A stretch of 64,000 nucleotides of DNA, from the NCBI GenBank assembly GCA_038030265.1, contig CM075939.1, positions 53,611,253-53,675,252 on the forward strand, read 5' to 3'. The notes under the pieces were generated by a model, which was not told where the DNA came from, searched no databases, and worked only from the letters and a program-made list of their open reading frames with translations. Source of the DNA: Corythucha ciliata. Its lineage: Eukaryota; Arthropoda; Insecta; Hemiptera; Tingidae. Every line of letters begins with the position of its first letter. The stretch's first letter is position 1. Of this stretch, positions 13,111-25,717 are shown one piece after another. A program made the position numbers and the translations under genes.

Positions 13111-16100
13111 GATTAGCCGCCCACGGGTAGGCGCGAATTGTACCGTTTTGCATAGAAAATTCGACAGCGCCGAAATCCAACATTAAAAATGATAATTTGC
13201 CACTGTAGGCCATGGGCGGGCCATTGTGAAAGACTCAGCGGGCCACCGGTCATTCATTCGAAAGCAGGCTCGCACACCCAGCGTGTTCTGTAACGGATAA
13301 AACAGAACACTGCAATTGAGTGTATTGTAACTGCAAGTATTTCCACGGTACGAAACTAATCCTTCGTCTTCGTCCTTCGAAGTCGAAGTCGAAGGAGGAA
13401 GGAGGATTCCTTCGTCCAGTCGAATTATTACAGGCCTTCATGGGGACGTTCACTATATGATCTGAATGATGCGGCAGAGGGACATTAACGGGGAAGGTCG
13501 TTTGCTATTTTATTTTTCATACTTTTATTTGCCCTTCTACTCTATCCTATTTTCCTGTTCAATTGTTTATTTTTCCTCCCCAACGCACACATTCTTTGCA
13601 GAGTGGTATTATAGAGAGTCAAATTGTCTGCTATAACTTGGTAAACTCATGCACACGGGTGGCAAAAATGACATTGCGCTTATGATTGCGAAAATTAATG
13701 TGGAGGGAGGGGACAAATTCTTTAGTTTTATAGCCTTGACTTCGTTAAGAAAGAATTTAATTTTATGGTGGCTGTACCCAATAATGGAGTTTTTTAAAAA
13801 ACCAAGATTAGCGTTTAGCGGTGACATAAAAAAGGAATTTCAACGGGGGAAAAATAAACAAAAATACTGACTTTTTCAGCCCTGAGAAGCTATAAAAATG
13901 GTTTTTCGCCTATACACATAAAACATTCACTAGTGAATGCATCCTTGGAACAATCGAAAAGCTTGATTTTTGTTGGATAAAGACATTCAAATTAGGTAAA
14001 TAAAATGTGAATGAATGTTTGGCATTAATAATAATGATCGTTCAAGGAGCTGGCGCATACATCTGATCTGATCGAGCTTGCTCGCTACTATTTCTCGTTT
14101 ATCCGGTTAACTGTATAAACGAGCGTATGACGCGTTCCGTTACTTTGAATACGGGTCAAATTCAGTGAACCGATTGTATAGGGAATGCACCGCGACGACA
14201 CAGCCAAAGAAAATGATCTTGAACTATTTCTTTGTTCAGGTTTTTTCTTGCGCCGCCGGATTCGTGTACACATCAATCCACTCCATGATTTGACAAATAT
14301 CTTCACCCCCCCCACAGACACACACAAAGTAATAACCAGAAGACGAAAGTCAAAGAAAAAAAAATCTTTCGAACACACCTCTATAAGCTGAAAAATGATT
14401 AGCAAGGATTTGTTTGTTTTGAACACTTTTTCGTTTTTTTAAAGCAAAGAATTGGAGAAGGCCTTTTCAAGGCCGTTGGTTCTTCATTACAAGCCGAAAT
14501 AAAAATAGACAGTTTCTGGAAAACCTTTCACTTTAATTTTGATATTTGTACGATTCCAGTATAATTAATTGTGTATAAAACAAATTGGGCAGTGAGAAAG
14601 TCTCAAGGGTTGTTTATGATCGTCGATTCTATCTATTCTGTGTAATCTTGAGGTCAAATAGTTTCCCAAATTACTATTATTCGTATTATCGCTGTTTTTA
14701 GAAAAAAGATGCACACGCCAGTTTTTTTTCCTCTCGCTTTTTGGGCCAGTCCTTGAGATTATTAGTTGCGATGAGTGGAGGGGGGGGGTGTCTAAACGTC
14801 TGGTCACAGTCAGTATTTTGTCTATTCTATTGCTATTCGATTTCTTGAACGAGTCGCAACTGATTCTGAGGCTGAATAATGACATTTTCCGGCGCTAATG
14901 GTGATATATCATAACCAATGAAAGGCGATTAACGTTGAACGTGTATAATTAGGCGCGGGAACTTAATAAAAATTTACGCCAGCAACTCCCGTGGCAGCCT
15001 TGCACGCCACGTGATTCGCCACTTGTAAACAATGCACTATTAAGCGAGGAGCGTGTGACCCTTTGAGGTGATAATTATTGTTCGTTTCTTAATTTCTGAT
15101 GCTTTATCTCCGCAGGATTGGACGAAATATCAGATTCTGAGTCTGAAATAACAGTTTTCTTTTAAGCGCCCTCACCATATGCCCTCTCGTGCTACTTGGT
15201 GAGGTTTTAACGAAAAATGTCGTGATTGGTGGTGGCACGGGGGCACTATCTCGCAGTCGTTGAGTCAAAATCAATTTATGGCTACAATGTATAACTGGGA
15301 GTTTTTTGGGGGGGTCAAGCAGTCCGACTTATCTAAGAAACTTTGAATTGCTCATCAGGATTCTTGGTTTGGTAAAGGTCACCTGAATTTGGTAATGTGG
15401 GGAGGGGGGCCTTTTAAATTTTCAAATTTATTGTTAAATATTTTTCACCACAAATGACTTCGGTAGAAAGCTGAACTCACTTGAGCAAAGCCGGGAATGA
15501 GCAGGCAATCAAGGAAGCGTATTTTAAGGTTCCCCCACGCCGAGAACCCTCTCTAAAAAATTGTCTGTGAAAGTTCTGGTAATTTTGATTTTTACTTCCC
15601 AAAGCCCGGCGCTTTCAATTCGAGATTACCACCCTTATTCTACTTGAAGTGATCATAAAATTTACATCTAACAATAAGAACACAATAAGCTCCTTACGTA
15701 AAGCTGTGATTTTTTTTTCGAATTTAGGCGAACACACCTGTAGAGCTTTTTTTTTCTTTTCTTTTTTTTTTACGGCAATCACCACTACAACAAACACAGA
15801 CTGACGAGACTGACGGTCTCTCACACACCGTCCTCTTTCAACACACTCGGCGACTGACTCCAACTACCCGGCCGTCTCCAGCACTCATTCAAAATCCGGG
15901 CTACTAAGCGACGTAAAGTGAAAATTTCATTCTCTGCGAGTGGGAAAGGTTGAGAGGGAAGTGGGGAGGCGAGATATACAAAAGAAGACAAACCCGCTAT
16001 ATCACCCCGTCGTTTTTATTGACACGCTCCTTTAACGCGTCTTCTTTTTAGATACGCTTCTTTTATAACGCGCTGTCAAACTTCTTAACAGTCAAACGCG

Positions 16101-16500
16101 GAGATAAAAATGGAAGATGGTAATATTGTTGTTGAGTATCATACCGGAAATGCATTCGAAAAGGACAATTTGTTGTATTTTAGGCCAATAATCTATCATA
16201 TCAACTTTTGTACAACAAAATGTTAAGACTTCGTGAACTATTCCGTAAATGCGACTACAGCTTGTTGAACTCTTTGAAAGCCATTGTCTCGAACAGACAT
16301 CTCGGTCACGGTACAAAAATGTATGCGCAACCACACCAGTTCAGGTGAGGATGAGGTCGTCCATAATCTTCTTACTCGGATGGCGTGAGGGCAAGTCCTT
16401 ACAATTTTTTGCCGTTTGCCGGTCGCACCGCCAGGGAAAAGAGCAGCCAGGACTTATTGTGTTTGATGAAGGGAAGGGGGGTCCTTTTAGTAACAGAATA
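13111..16500. other. No recognisable gene
   Basis: Mixed AT-rich DNA with poly-G tracts (near 14780, 15308) and microsatellite-like purine runs near 15750. Short open frames here overlap on both strands and have no family signal. The stretch 13200-13250 (GGGCCATTG, GGGCCACCGG) could be the end of a dispersed element whose other end lies near 11608, but no inverted ends could be matched. Confidence 0.4.
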
Positions 16501-16505
16501 ATAAC

Positions 16506-16604
16506 TGTTCTGTATCTACAGACTAGTGAAAACACATGCCTTTTAATTATTAAAATAAATAAAGATTTTTCATTCGGTCATTGAACGGAATAAAATACAC
16601 ATCA
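16506..16604 (+). repeat. 5' LTR (99 bp)
   Basis: Starts TGTTCTGTATC and ends ATACACATCA, following the TG...CA rule. It contains AATAAATAAAG, a possible polyadenylation signal. It is unusually short for a Ty3/gypsy LTR. Confidence 0.92.
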
Positions 16605-16620
16605 AATCTGTCAACGAGGA

Positions 16621-19600
16621 TGGCAGCGAACGACCTCATCCAATCGCTCATTTCGACGCTGCAAACGTTCTCGCAACAGCAGCAACAAATTCTTTCCTCC
16701 ATTCAGCCAGCAAGTCACTCTGCTCCTAACGATAACGTGAGTCAACATTTTCATTTTGAAAATTTCGATCCGAAAATTGAATCTTTTTCAATGTATGAAG
16801 AACGCCTTAACGTTTACTTTTCCACGAAAAGTATTCCTGATACAGCCGACGGTTCCAAATTCAAAAATAAACTCCTGCTCCTCAACATCCAACCGACTTT
16901 ACGTACGAGCAGCTACTACAAAAACTCGAAAAACATTTGACCCCAACGGAAAATGTTTACATAGCTCGGCACAGGTTTTCCAATCGAGTCCAAAGCTCTC
17001 AGGAATCAATTGCTGACTACGTTTCGGCCTTAAAATGTCTATCAATTCCCTGCAAGTTCCAATGTCCCTCTCCCGAATGCAACAAATCAATTGATGACAC
17101 ATTTTTGAGTACACAGTTCATCCGTGGACTCACAATGTCACAACCGTGACATTCGTCAACACGGTCACAATGTGAGAAAATTCTTCAAGTAGCGTCCAGT
17201 GAAGACACACCATTCACTTTCGAACGCGCTGTACAACTTGTTTCGACATTTGAAATTTCCCAACAAAATTCTCTAGAGATGAGCCATTCTTCGGTCAATC
17301 GTCTTTCTAAAAAAAGGTCCCTTAACCCTCTTCCCAATCAAAGGCCACCATACCGTAGTCAACGTCCCCCTAAATCACGTCATGACCTTGACGCGCTTAA
17401 CGTCAACTGGTGGGAGCTCCAACCAAACGACTCGAGACTGCCGCTGCGACGCCCGAAAATTGAAATGCTCGTCCTACCACCGGACTGGTCACGTTTCTCG
17501 AATTTGTCTCAGTACTCTTTCCAAAAACCGTTCACATCGTCCCTCACACCCAAACGTCCATTGTATCAAACATGAAGATTTCAGTGACAACGAAATAAAT
17601 CAAGTCTCGTCACCTGTTTACCAAGAGGAAGCCACCAAGGACTCTAAATTTGTCATCCCGGTCAAAGTATTTTCAACCTCAATCAACTTCGAAATTGACT
17701 CAGGTAGCCCCGTGTCAATTATTAGCAAAACGCTGTACGACTCGTTCAATTTTCCCCTATATCAACCAGCGCACCATCTTTTTACCACTTACACCGGTGA
17801 ACCATTTCAACCTGCCGGCAAAATATCAGCCCCTATTCGGTACGGTAGACGACACTCTCAGCAAACCCTTTTCATTGTGGATGCTCCTTACTTCAGCGAT
17901 CCTTGGCCGTTCTTGGATGAGAGCACTTGGGTTGACGATCGAATCGATCAAACACCTCAAAATGGGAATTCATCACCCGGTCAGTCCCTCCTACCTTCAA
18001 CAAAAAATTTTGACTGATTATCAAGACGTATTCGAAAAAAAAATCGGCTCCATCCCAGGCATGACTTGTCAGCTGAAGACAAAACCCTCAGTCAAACCAA
18101 TCTACATCAAACCCCGTCCCGTACCATACGCTCTATTTGCAAAAGTTAACAAAGAGCTTGAAAATCTCGAGTTCCAAGGCGTCATTACAAAAATTGAATA
18201 CAGTGAATGGGGTTCACCCCTCGTCGTAGTTCCAAAACCAAACCAAGACGTTCGTTTATGCATAGACTTCAAAACTACGTTAAATTCCCAGCTGTTAGAC
18301 GCTCGTTATCCTATTCCAATAATCGAGGATTTATTTCATAAGTTACAGAATGGAAAATATTTTTGTACGCTCGATCTTCACAAAGCGTACCTCCACGTTC
18401 CAGTCGATGAGGAAAGTGCGCTTCTCCAATCGCTATCGACACTTGGGCACGTACAAGGTGAACAAGTTAGCTTTCGGAGTGAAGACCGCTCCCAATGAGT
18501 TTCAACACATCATGGATGAAGCCTTCCTCTGTATTCCGGGAACAGCCGTCTATTTCGACGATATAATCGTCCAAGGTTCAACATTGCTCGAATGCTACGA
18601 ACAAACTGCGTTCATTAAACCTTCACGTCAACCTCGAAAAATGTCAATTTTTCAAAACCTCGGTCAAATATCTCGGTCATCAAATAACGGCCGGAGGAGT
18701 ACAAAAATGCGATGACAAAATAGACGCCATTCTGAAGGTTACACGTCCAAAGAACGCAGATCAAGTACGATCCTTCCTCGGTCTGGTTCTTTATTATTCA
18801 AAGTTCATCCCTAAAGCTTCAACTTTAACAGCACCCCTTCGAGACCTTCTTCGTAATAACGTCGAATTCAATTGACTCCCAAATGCGAAAACGCCTTCAC
18901 CTTGTTAAAAAAAGAAATAGTCGGCCCTAGAAATTTGGTTCCTTTTAACAATTCCTATCCCGTCATTTTAGCGACCGACGCTAGTCCCGTTGGAATCGCA
19001 GCCGTGCTTTCTCACAGAATCGACGGGGAAGAAAAACCGGTAATTTTCATCTCGAGATCTTTGTCAAAAGCTGAACAAGCCTACTCCCAGCTTGACCGTG
19101 AAGCTCTCGCCGTTTATTGGGCCGTCAGGAGACTATACCGTTATTTATTCGGTCGTAAATTCACCTTAATTTACCATTAACCCACATCTTCGCCCCTTCC
19201 ACGAAAATTCCAGTAATATCAGCTGCTCTCCTCCTTCGTTACGCCACTTTTCTCGGTGGATTTTCGTACATAGACGCTCTGGCCTGAACTGCAACGCTGA
19301 CTATTTATCCCGGTTTCCTTTACCCCTGGATTCAGAACACGCTACCGATGCTGAATATGAAGTATCCGCTACCACAATAAAGCAGATTACATCTTCAAAT
19401 TTAGTCTACGCGGACATTTTGGCAGCAACAGCCGTTGACCCCGACCTGAAAATCTTAAAAGATCGGTTGATGTCAGGCGCCGAAAGAAATGTTGAATTTG
19501 CGCTTCATGACGGCATTGTATTTCGAGGAAGCCGCGTGTATATTCCAACTTCCTGTCGCGAAAAAATCCTGGAAGACCTTCACTCTACGCACACCGGAAT

Positions 19601-20690
19601 CGTCAAAATGAAAGCTTTAGCTCGTCAATACGTCTATTGGCCATCCATTGATAAAGACATTGAACGGTCCGTCAAGTCTTGTGCGGTATGTGCGAACCAA
19701 CTATCATCTCCCTCGAAGGCCCCTCCACACGTTTGGGAACAACCATCAACCCCCTGGTTCCGAATCCATATCGACTATGCCGGTCCAAAAAATGGATTTT
19801 ATTACTTTGTCGTCGTAGATTCTTTCTCGAAGTGGATAGAAGTCGTTGCCCTCTCATATCCACCCTCAACGGCCTCCACGATTCGCCACCTTGAAAACAT
19901 GTTTTCTAGATACGGCTTACCGTATACTCTCGTCTCGGACAACGCGTCAATTTTTACTTCCGACGCTTTCAAAACTTTCTGCCGAAACTACGGCATTCGT
20001 CACTGTCTATCAGCACCGAACCACCCTGCTACAAATGGACAGGCAGAAATCGCAGTCAAATCTTTGAAAAGAAAGCTCGAATCTGAAAACGTATCTTCAG
20101 GCAATATAATGAACTCCCTCGATAAAATTATTTTCAAGATGAGAACGACTCCTCTGATAGACGGTGAAAACACCATCTGAACTGTTTCTTGGCCGGAAAA
20201 TCCGTACATCTCTCGACATCCTACGTCCCCCTCGAGAGTCTAGAAAGGACATAGTTTCGACCTATCATAACTCCAAATCGTTGAGAACCCTTCGTCTTGG
20301 TGAAAGAGTGCTTTCAAGAAATTATAGCGGTCCATGTCAATGGAAATTAGGAGAAATCGTCCAGAAACTTGGCAAATTGCACTACATCGTGAAGCTCGAC
20401 AACGGTCACACGATAAAACGGCACATCGATCAGTTAAGAGCCACGTTAGTAACAAAGGGAGACGATCCTGTTGCGCCTCGGAAATCAACCAATCAAAAGA
20501 AAGTGCTATTCGAAAAACGTCTAGCTTGTTTTTACTAAGTTCCTACCATTCGCAAACAGAATAACAACACCAGCGAACAATACCCTGGAAATTCTGAAGA
20601 AACCGTCCGATCTTCATCACCTGCGACGGAACCCCTACCGCTTCGTCGCTCGATCAGGAAAAGAATTCCTGGAAGATTTTTAAATCTGTG
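16621..20690 (+). pseudogene. Frameshifted gag-pol of the Ty3/gypsy element
   Basis: Gag starts at ATG 16621 (MAANDLIQSLIS) and changes frame near 16900; a stop interrupts it near 17148. A degenerate zinc knuckle (CSSYHRTGHVSRIC) lies near 17470. Protease FEIDSGSP is near 17690. Reverse transcriptase runs from about 18000 with YPIPIIEDLF and FCTLDLHKAY, changes frame near 18430, and has the YFDD box near 18551. RNase H starts with ILATDASPVG near 18965. Integrase has the H-H-C-C finger near 19580-19700 and the catalytic Asp, Asp and Glu in HIDYAGP, VSDNASIF and NGQAEI (about 19770, 19935, 20040), then a C-terminal region to ~20500. At least seven frame changes or stops interrupt it, so it cannot make Gag-Pol as given. 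Codon similarity is highest to Mag-type elements (inference). Confidence 0.9.
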
Positions 20691-20725
20691 AAACTTCGCC
20701 ACAAATTTAAAATACAAGGGGAGAC

Positions 20726-20824
20726 TGTTATGTATCTACAGACTAGTGAAAGCACATGCCTTTTAATTATTAAAATAAATAAAGATTTTTCATTCGGTCA
20801 TTGAACGGAATAAAATACACATCA
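20726..20824 (+). repeat. 3' LTR (99 bp)
   Basis: Same as the 5' LTR except TGTTATG for TGTTCTG and GAAAGCAC for GAAAACAC. Preceded by the polypurine tract and followed by the ATAAC target duplication. Confidence 0.92.
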
Positions 20825-20829
20825 ATAAC

Positions 20830-21426
20830 TCTTTGCAGTTGGAGGCAACTTGAGGATCATCCACTTATCGAAGTTGATGGAAATCCCGTACCACTCTCTG
20901 GGCGGACGTGGCTTACATAGATGTCCACTTCATCAATAATCTGAAGTGAGACGAACATATCTCGTCGTTGTCATCGAAGCTGGCAAGTATAAAGCGTATG
21001 GTGAAGCGGGTTGCTGAAGTTTTGGGGGAAAGCGCTGCTCTGAGGGGGTATTATGATTGGTGATTCGAACCTCTGCTGTGTCACGGCCTTCTCTTCTGGG
21101 GTGGTAGTCGGAAGACTAGCCCCCCCTCCCCCACAACTCTATCGCTAGGAAAACTTTGAAATAGATGATCGTTCATCTTGAAAATTGGAAACTCAAATCA
21201 CCCGATGACGGGGCATGCCAGTCGCCTAGTAAACTGGTTACTAACTGGTTCCTTCAGTTTCAAATGCGTTTTCTTTCAGTAGCTCCGTGTAACGAGTCTT
21301 ATCTAAATACAAGGAAGAAACTCGAAGGCGACTGGTTTTGTAACTCAAGTTTCCATCCAGTTTCTTTTCAGTCGCTCCGTGCGTAGACGGCCTAAGGCCG
21401 TTAGTGGTCCGCATCCGGGGTGCGTT
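20830..21426. other. No recognisable gene
   Basis: Two imperfect direct copies of a stretch ending CAGTNGCTCCGTG lie near 21290 and 21380, each following TTTCTTTCAG or TTTCTTTTCAG. Nothing coding was recognised. Confidence 0.4.
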
Positions 21427-21550
21427 TTCCATTCAATGCAATACACTATAGTGTGGTGTAAGTATTACCCACCCGTCCTCTCAGAATTACATTTTTTATG
21501 GACAGGAAGCTGCACTACACTTGTGTGGTGTGTTAAATGGAAATCGCTAT
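21427..21550 (+). mobile_element. MITE copy 1 (TTTTCCATTCAA ends)
   Basis: A ~120-bp unit starting TTTTCCATTCAATGCAATAC and ending GTGTGTTAAATGGAAA, so its ends are inverted repeats of each other. A second copy lies in opposite orientation at 33126-33256, sharing the internal ACCCGTCCTCTC-like and CATTAATTTTA edge sequences. Confidence 0.65.
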
Positions 21551-22520
21551 TAATTTTAGCCAGGAATTAGTGGTTTTTCTCAGTTTCAACCAGGTTCAGC
21601 AGGTTTTCCCGAATAGATCCGTAAATTGGCGTTTTTTCTCGATTTTAAGCCGCGATTGATAATGTTATCGTAAATACCTTCAGCCGCAAAGTACCACTTT
21701 TAATCAATTTTATCCCCGGGGAATCAGCAGCTTTTTTTCAAATCGATTCGCTAAGTGTAGTTTTTTTTTGCTGGGACCGCCGAGAGCTTTTTATCAACTT
21801 CAGCTGCGAATTTAAGCTTTTTCTTCATTTTATCTGTGAATTACCGGGTTTTCTCTCTTGTATCAGCGAATTACCATTTTTCCTCAATTTCAGCAGTGAA
21901 TTTGCGCTTTTCCTTATTTTTTTAGCGATTCTTTCTCATTTATCGCATGCGAAGTCACACTAATTTTAGTAACGAACTTGCCATGAGCTACCACGAATTG
22001 GAGGCGATTTTTATTGATTTTAGCCATGAATTAGCGTTAATATCTGTTTTTAGCCGCCGGTTATAGCACTCCAAGTTAATATTAGACGCGTCTCCATCTT
22101 ATAGACGTGATTTAGCGTTTTTCTCTATTTTAGCCCCCGATTAGCACTTTCTCTCAATTTCAGCGGTGAATTGACGTTTTTCCAAATTTGAACCGCGAAT
22201 AGCAATATTTGTCAATTTGTGCTATGAATTAGCGATTTTTCTCCGTTTTCTTCACAAAGTTACCTTCAGAAGTCGCGAAATGGCGTTTCTTTCAATTTTA
22301 GCTATGAATTAGTGATTTTTCTCAATTCATCCACAAATTTAGCGATTTTTCTCTGTTCTAACCCACCGATTAGCACAGTCCATCTGTGTTAGCCGCTAAT
22401 TATAACGATTTACCAAGCCGCGAATCGACGTGTTTCTCATTTTTACCCGAGAAATAGCTGTTTAATTTCATTTGTTCCATGAATTAGCACACTTACTACA
22501 AGCAGCGAATGGAGAACTTA
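21551..22520 (+). repeat. ~30-bp tandem repeat block, family A (forward)
   Basis: Same consensus as the block at 11.9-13.1 kb (GAATTAGCGATTTTTCTCAA plus TTTTAGCCG), strongly degenerate. It begins directly next to the MITE. Confidence 0.8.
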
Positions 22521-23584
22521 TACATAAATGTCCGATTTGGGAGAAAAGTATACCGGTGAATTGGCACATGGACAGAAGGGTATCAACGGTAGTTGCAGCC
22601 CGATTGGTGCATTTGGTGATTTGTAAATAAATTTCAAAGTTCTTCAAGAGGGGATAGATCGTACGAGGGGAAATGACGTCAATCCCTACTTTTGAAGCAC
22701 GTGATTAGGGCACTCTAACATTTTTTGTTTACAAATAACAAGAAAAATGTGTCTTAACCCCCTTTCCCTCACACCATGCATTTCATTAAAAGTAGGCTTC
22801 GATGTTATCAAATCCCCACTCAAAATTTTTAAAAATTCGCTCTAAAAAAATCCTTGATTGATTTCATTGTTTAATGTGAGCAATAGCATTGTGGAAGAGC
22901 CCTCTTCAAGAAACACCAGTGCTTGAAAAATGTGCAAGTTCCCCATTGAGTCTATTTTGAACCCAAGTTACAGAATTTTTTATATTTTTATTACATATTG
23001 TAAGTAGAGGGGGGGGGGTGTCCTCTGTCCTCAAACCAGGACAGTGGTAAATGATGGGATAACAAGCCTCCGGGCAAGGGGGGTAACTGTGACCTCTCAG
23101 GGGGGGGGGGGGTGATAGAAACTCATCCCCCCTCAATACTCCTCACTAGTTTCTCTTTTGGCAATAAAGCGGCTGATGCCATCGGTTCTGAAGCTGTCCT
23201 AAGGTTGGGACAATCGTCTTCTTGACAGAGTATGTTCCAAGATGCACTTGTCCGAGCGAAGTTTCAAGTTAACGAAACTTCACACACGAAACCGAGAAAT
23301 TCCGGTTTTTTGTCGTGGGTGGGGACTCATTGTGTAGTACACGAGCGTTTACCATTCGTCATTTCTTATAGAGCCCTGGTAAAAAGGTACCAGTATTCCA
23401 GTATGACTACACTTTTGTCACTTTTGACCGTTAGGCGATATATTTTGAGGCCAAACAACCGTGATCATTGAAGCTGACCATAATGAATTTGAAGACATTT
23501 GGCTGGGTCACAAGCGTCTTGTTCACCAAGGAAAATCGGGATCCCTTGGCGGTTGTCACAATCGTGTCAATGTTTATGGCTATA
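22521..23584. other. Non-coding stretch with dispersed repeat fragments
   Basis: Contains poly-G tracts (near 23010 and 23100) and a fragment with CCAGGACAGTGGTAAATGATGG near 23034. The same fragment family recurs near 29483 and 29848 (TTACCACTGTCC on one strand or the other). No gene recognised. Confidence 0.45.
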
Positions 23585-24012
23585 CAGGGTGTTCGAAAAT
23601 TCGATGCTCAGCCGAAAACTGGTCATAGTACAGCTGATTTGTGGTCGAAATTACTAAATTCACTTTTCCGGAATTCAGCTTGGTTTTCGAGTTACTCCAC
23701 TATCTTTAATTTTTTCGTGGGGCTATATTTTTTTTGAAATACTTGCTCCCGGCCGCTCTAGAATCAATTCTAGCTCAAAACTAATTGGGTCATTCGAAAG
23801 AGCGCACAATTTTCGTCAAAATTACTGTATTGTATTATGAATTAGGTCATTTCCTCAGGTCGCTAAAGCTGCTGGAAAGTGATGCTTTTTTATCTTTGTA
23901 TATTTCCCATGTTTTTCACCTGCGATTTTCTCCCACTCCTTAAAGGGCAATATTTGTTTGGGTTTATTGGAAAAACGTCCTCATTTTGTCAGCTTTCGAA
24001 TGGAGTGCAATA
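23585..24012 (+). repeat. Left terminal inverted repeat
   Basis: Matches the complement of 28795-29224, including GGTCATTCGAAAGAGCGCAC and GATTTTCTCCCACTCCTTA stretches, up to GGAGTGCAATA at its inner edge. Confidence 0.87.
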
Positions 24013-25103
24013 GGCTCGGGATTTTACAACTATTCGTGAAGAAGTAGCTGTTTGAATAGTAAGAACCGATGGGCTTTGATGGGGAATGAGAGATCGTTTT
24101 TAGATTAGAAGTATGTTTTGAAGCCAGAGTTGGTGAGGGGTGAGGCAGGGCCTCTCAGAATGTCTGAATGTAAGTTAATAAATTACAAGAATAGCATAGA
24201 TAATATAAGTAATAATTGAAAAAACAGCCAATGTTTAAGGAAAAAGTGATTAAGAATGAGGAAAAAGTGCGAAGTGCCGTTCGTTGTGGAAAGGGCGACC
24301 CTTCATCTGAAACCGAATGTTCCTCCATATGTGTAGACCGACATCAACCAAGATTCGGCGCTGCCTTCGTAAAACAGAATTTGGATGAGTTTTTATTGGT
24401 AACGCAGAAATACTTTCACTGGTCTCTCAACGGATATAAAACGTCCTCAATGCGCTCAAAAAGAGCAGAACCGCAAATACTCGGTGTATAGGAATCTACT
24501 GATGAGGAATGAGTCGTGAATGATTTTCTGTTCGTCATACCTCGACGTTTTAGGTTAAGGAGATATCTGAGGGATCACCCCGATGAGGGACTTAAAATTG
24601 CTGAAGTTCCCATGTCTTGGGGGTTTAATCCCCATGCCACGAAGGTAACTCATTACATTACCAACACCAGTTTCGAGTGAATGTGCTTATAGGAATGATG
24701 AAAATGCAACTTCTTTGGCATTTCATTTTTCGCGATTGTTTCAACGATTACGTCTTCTTGTAATGCACAAAAACATCGCCAAAGTCCTGGTTGATGTCCC
24801 TTTTCACACATGGAGAACATTTGGCTCAATCAGTTATCGTTCCCCTCATTCATTACCCATCACTAATTCCGAATATCGGCTTTTTTTCGATTACTTTAAT
24901 ATTATCTTTGCTATTCTTGTACTTTTTGTAATTTATTAGCTTACATTCAGACACTCCGAGAGGTCCCTGTCTCTCACCTCACCAACTCTGGCTTCAAAAC
25001 ATACTTCTCCTCTAAAAAAGTTCTGTTATTCTTCACAAAGCCCATCGGTTTTTACTCTTCAAACAGCTACTTCTTCGCGAATACTTGTAAAATCCCGGGA
25101 CTA
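24013..25103. repeat. Long degenerate inverted repeat inside the transposon
   Basis: Arm 24013-24400 pairs with arm 24720-25103. Matching markers include GATGGGCTTTG, AGTATGTTTTGAAGCCAGAG (left, near 24112; its complement near 24995), AATGTAAGTTAATAAATTAC and CCGACATCAACCA versus GGGACATCAACCA. Identity falls towards the centre near 24560. It starts exactly where the left terminal repeat ends. Confidence 0.75.
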
Positions 25104-25380
25104 TTCTGCCGTGCTATGTGATAAGGTAGTAAGTTGGGCGTAACAGTTTTCGAGAAAATGAGGTTTGAAGTTTTGGTGTGTTTTCTTCAACTTTACATTT
25201 CTAAACACATTGGTAATAATTTTAATTAGAGCTATACACCATAGCAACCTGTTTAGGAACTTCTACACCTGAATTTTATTTTAAATAATTTAGATATTAA
25301 GAGCATGAGCGTCTGTTCTTCACTTACTGCTCTTCTGGTTGGGGAACAGGCATAGAAATTTCGTGTGATACTTACAGTAA

Positions 25381-25717
25381 CATTATTAACTGCTATTGTT
25401 AGTATGATCGCATAGACTACGAGGGTTAGTAGGTAATGCATGCAAGAAACTGTAGCCATAGGAGCCTACGTTGTCTGTCTTCCCTCGTTGAGGTGCGTTA
25501 GAAACGAACCGGTTTCGGCTGCTCGCCATCTTCAGAGTCTGTAAGTCCAACTGAAACTGTGACAGTAAGTCCAACTGTGACACAGTTTCAGTTGGACTTA
25601 CAGACGCTGAAGATGGCGAGCAGCCGAAACCGGTTCGTTTCTAACGCACCTCAACGAGGGAAGACAGACAACGTAGGCTCCTATGGCTACAGTTTCTTGC
25701 ATCCATTATTAACTGCT
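25381..25717. repeat. Fold-back: 122-bp inverted arms, 19-bp spacer, flanked by 14-bp direct repeats
   Basis: Arms 25440-25561 and 25581-25702 differ at one position seen (CTTCAGAGTCTG versus CTTCAGCGTCTG). The region is bounded by direct repeats CATTATTAACTGCT at 25381-25394 and 25704-25717, as if 25395-25703 were an insertion. A transcript of this region would fold into a 122-bp duplex. Confidence 0.9.

Larger units (their letters stand above)
16501..20829 (+). mobile_element. Ty3/gypsy (Mag-like) LTR retrotransposon with 5-bp target duplication
   Basis: Complete element bounded by two 99-bp LTRs (16506-16604, 20726-20824) and the 5-bp target duplication ATAAC (16501-16505, 20825-20829). 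Order of domains: gag, zinc knuckle, protease, reverse transcriptase, RNase H, integrase, the Ty3/gypsy order. A purine-rich tract (CAAGGGGAGAC) precedes the 3' LTR. The two LTRs differ at only two positions seen, so the insertion is young, yet the coding part has many frameshifts. Confidence 0.93.

Noticed and set aside
11607..13260. Possible hAT element around the family-A block (CAGGGCCGGCCAACC at 11608, GGGCCACCGGTCA at 13240)
   Set aside because: The two ends could not be matched as inverted repeats and no 8-bp duplication was found.
19672..20209. Minus-strand and alternative-frame ORFs over the integrase region
   Set aside because: Shadows of the integrase frame; they show no motifs of their own.
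25590..25640. Hammerhead-ribozyme-like core (CTGAAGA...GAAAC) in the hairpin arm
   Set aside because: The putative stem II is only three pairs with an unpaired base at its foot, and no matching stem I or III with a cleavage site was found.
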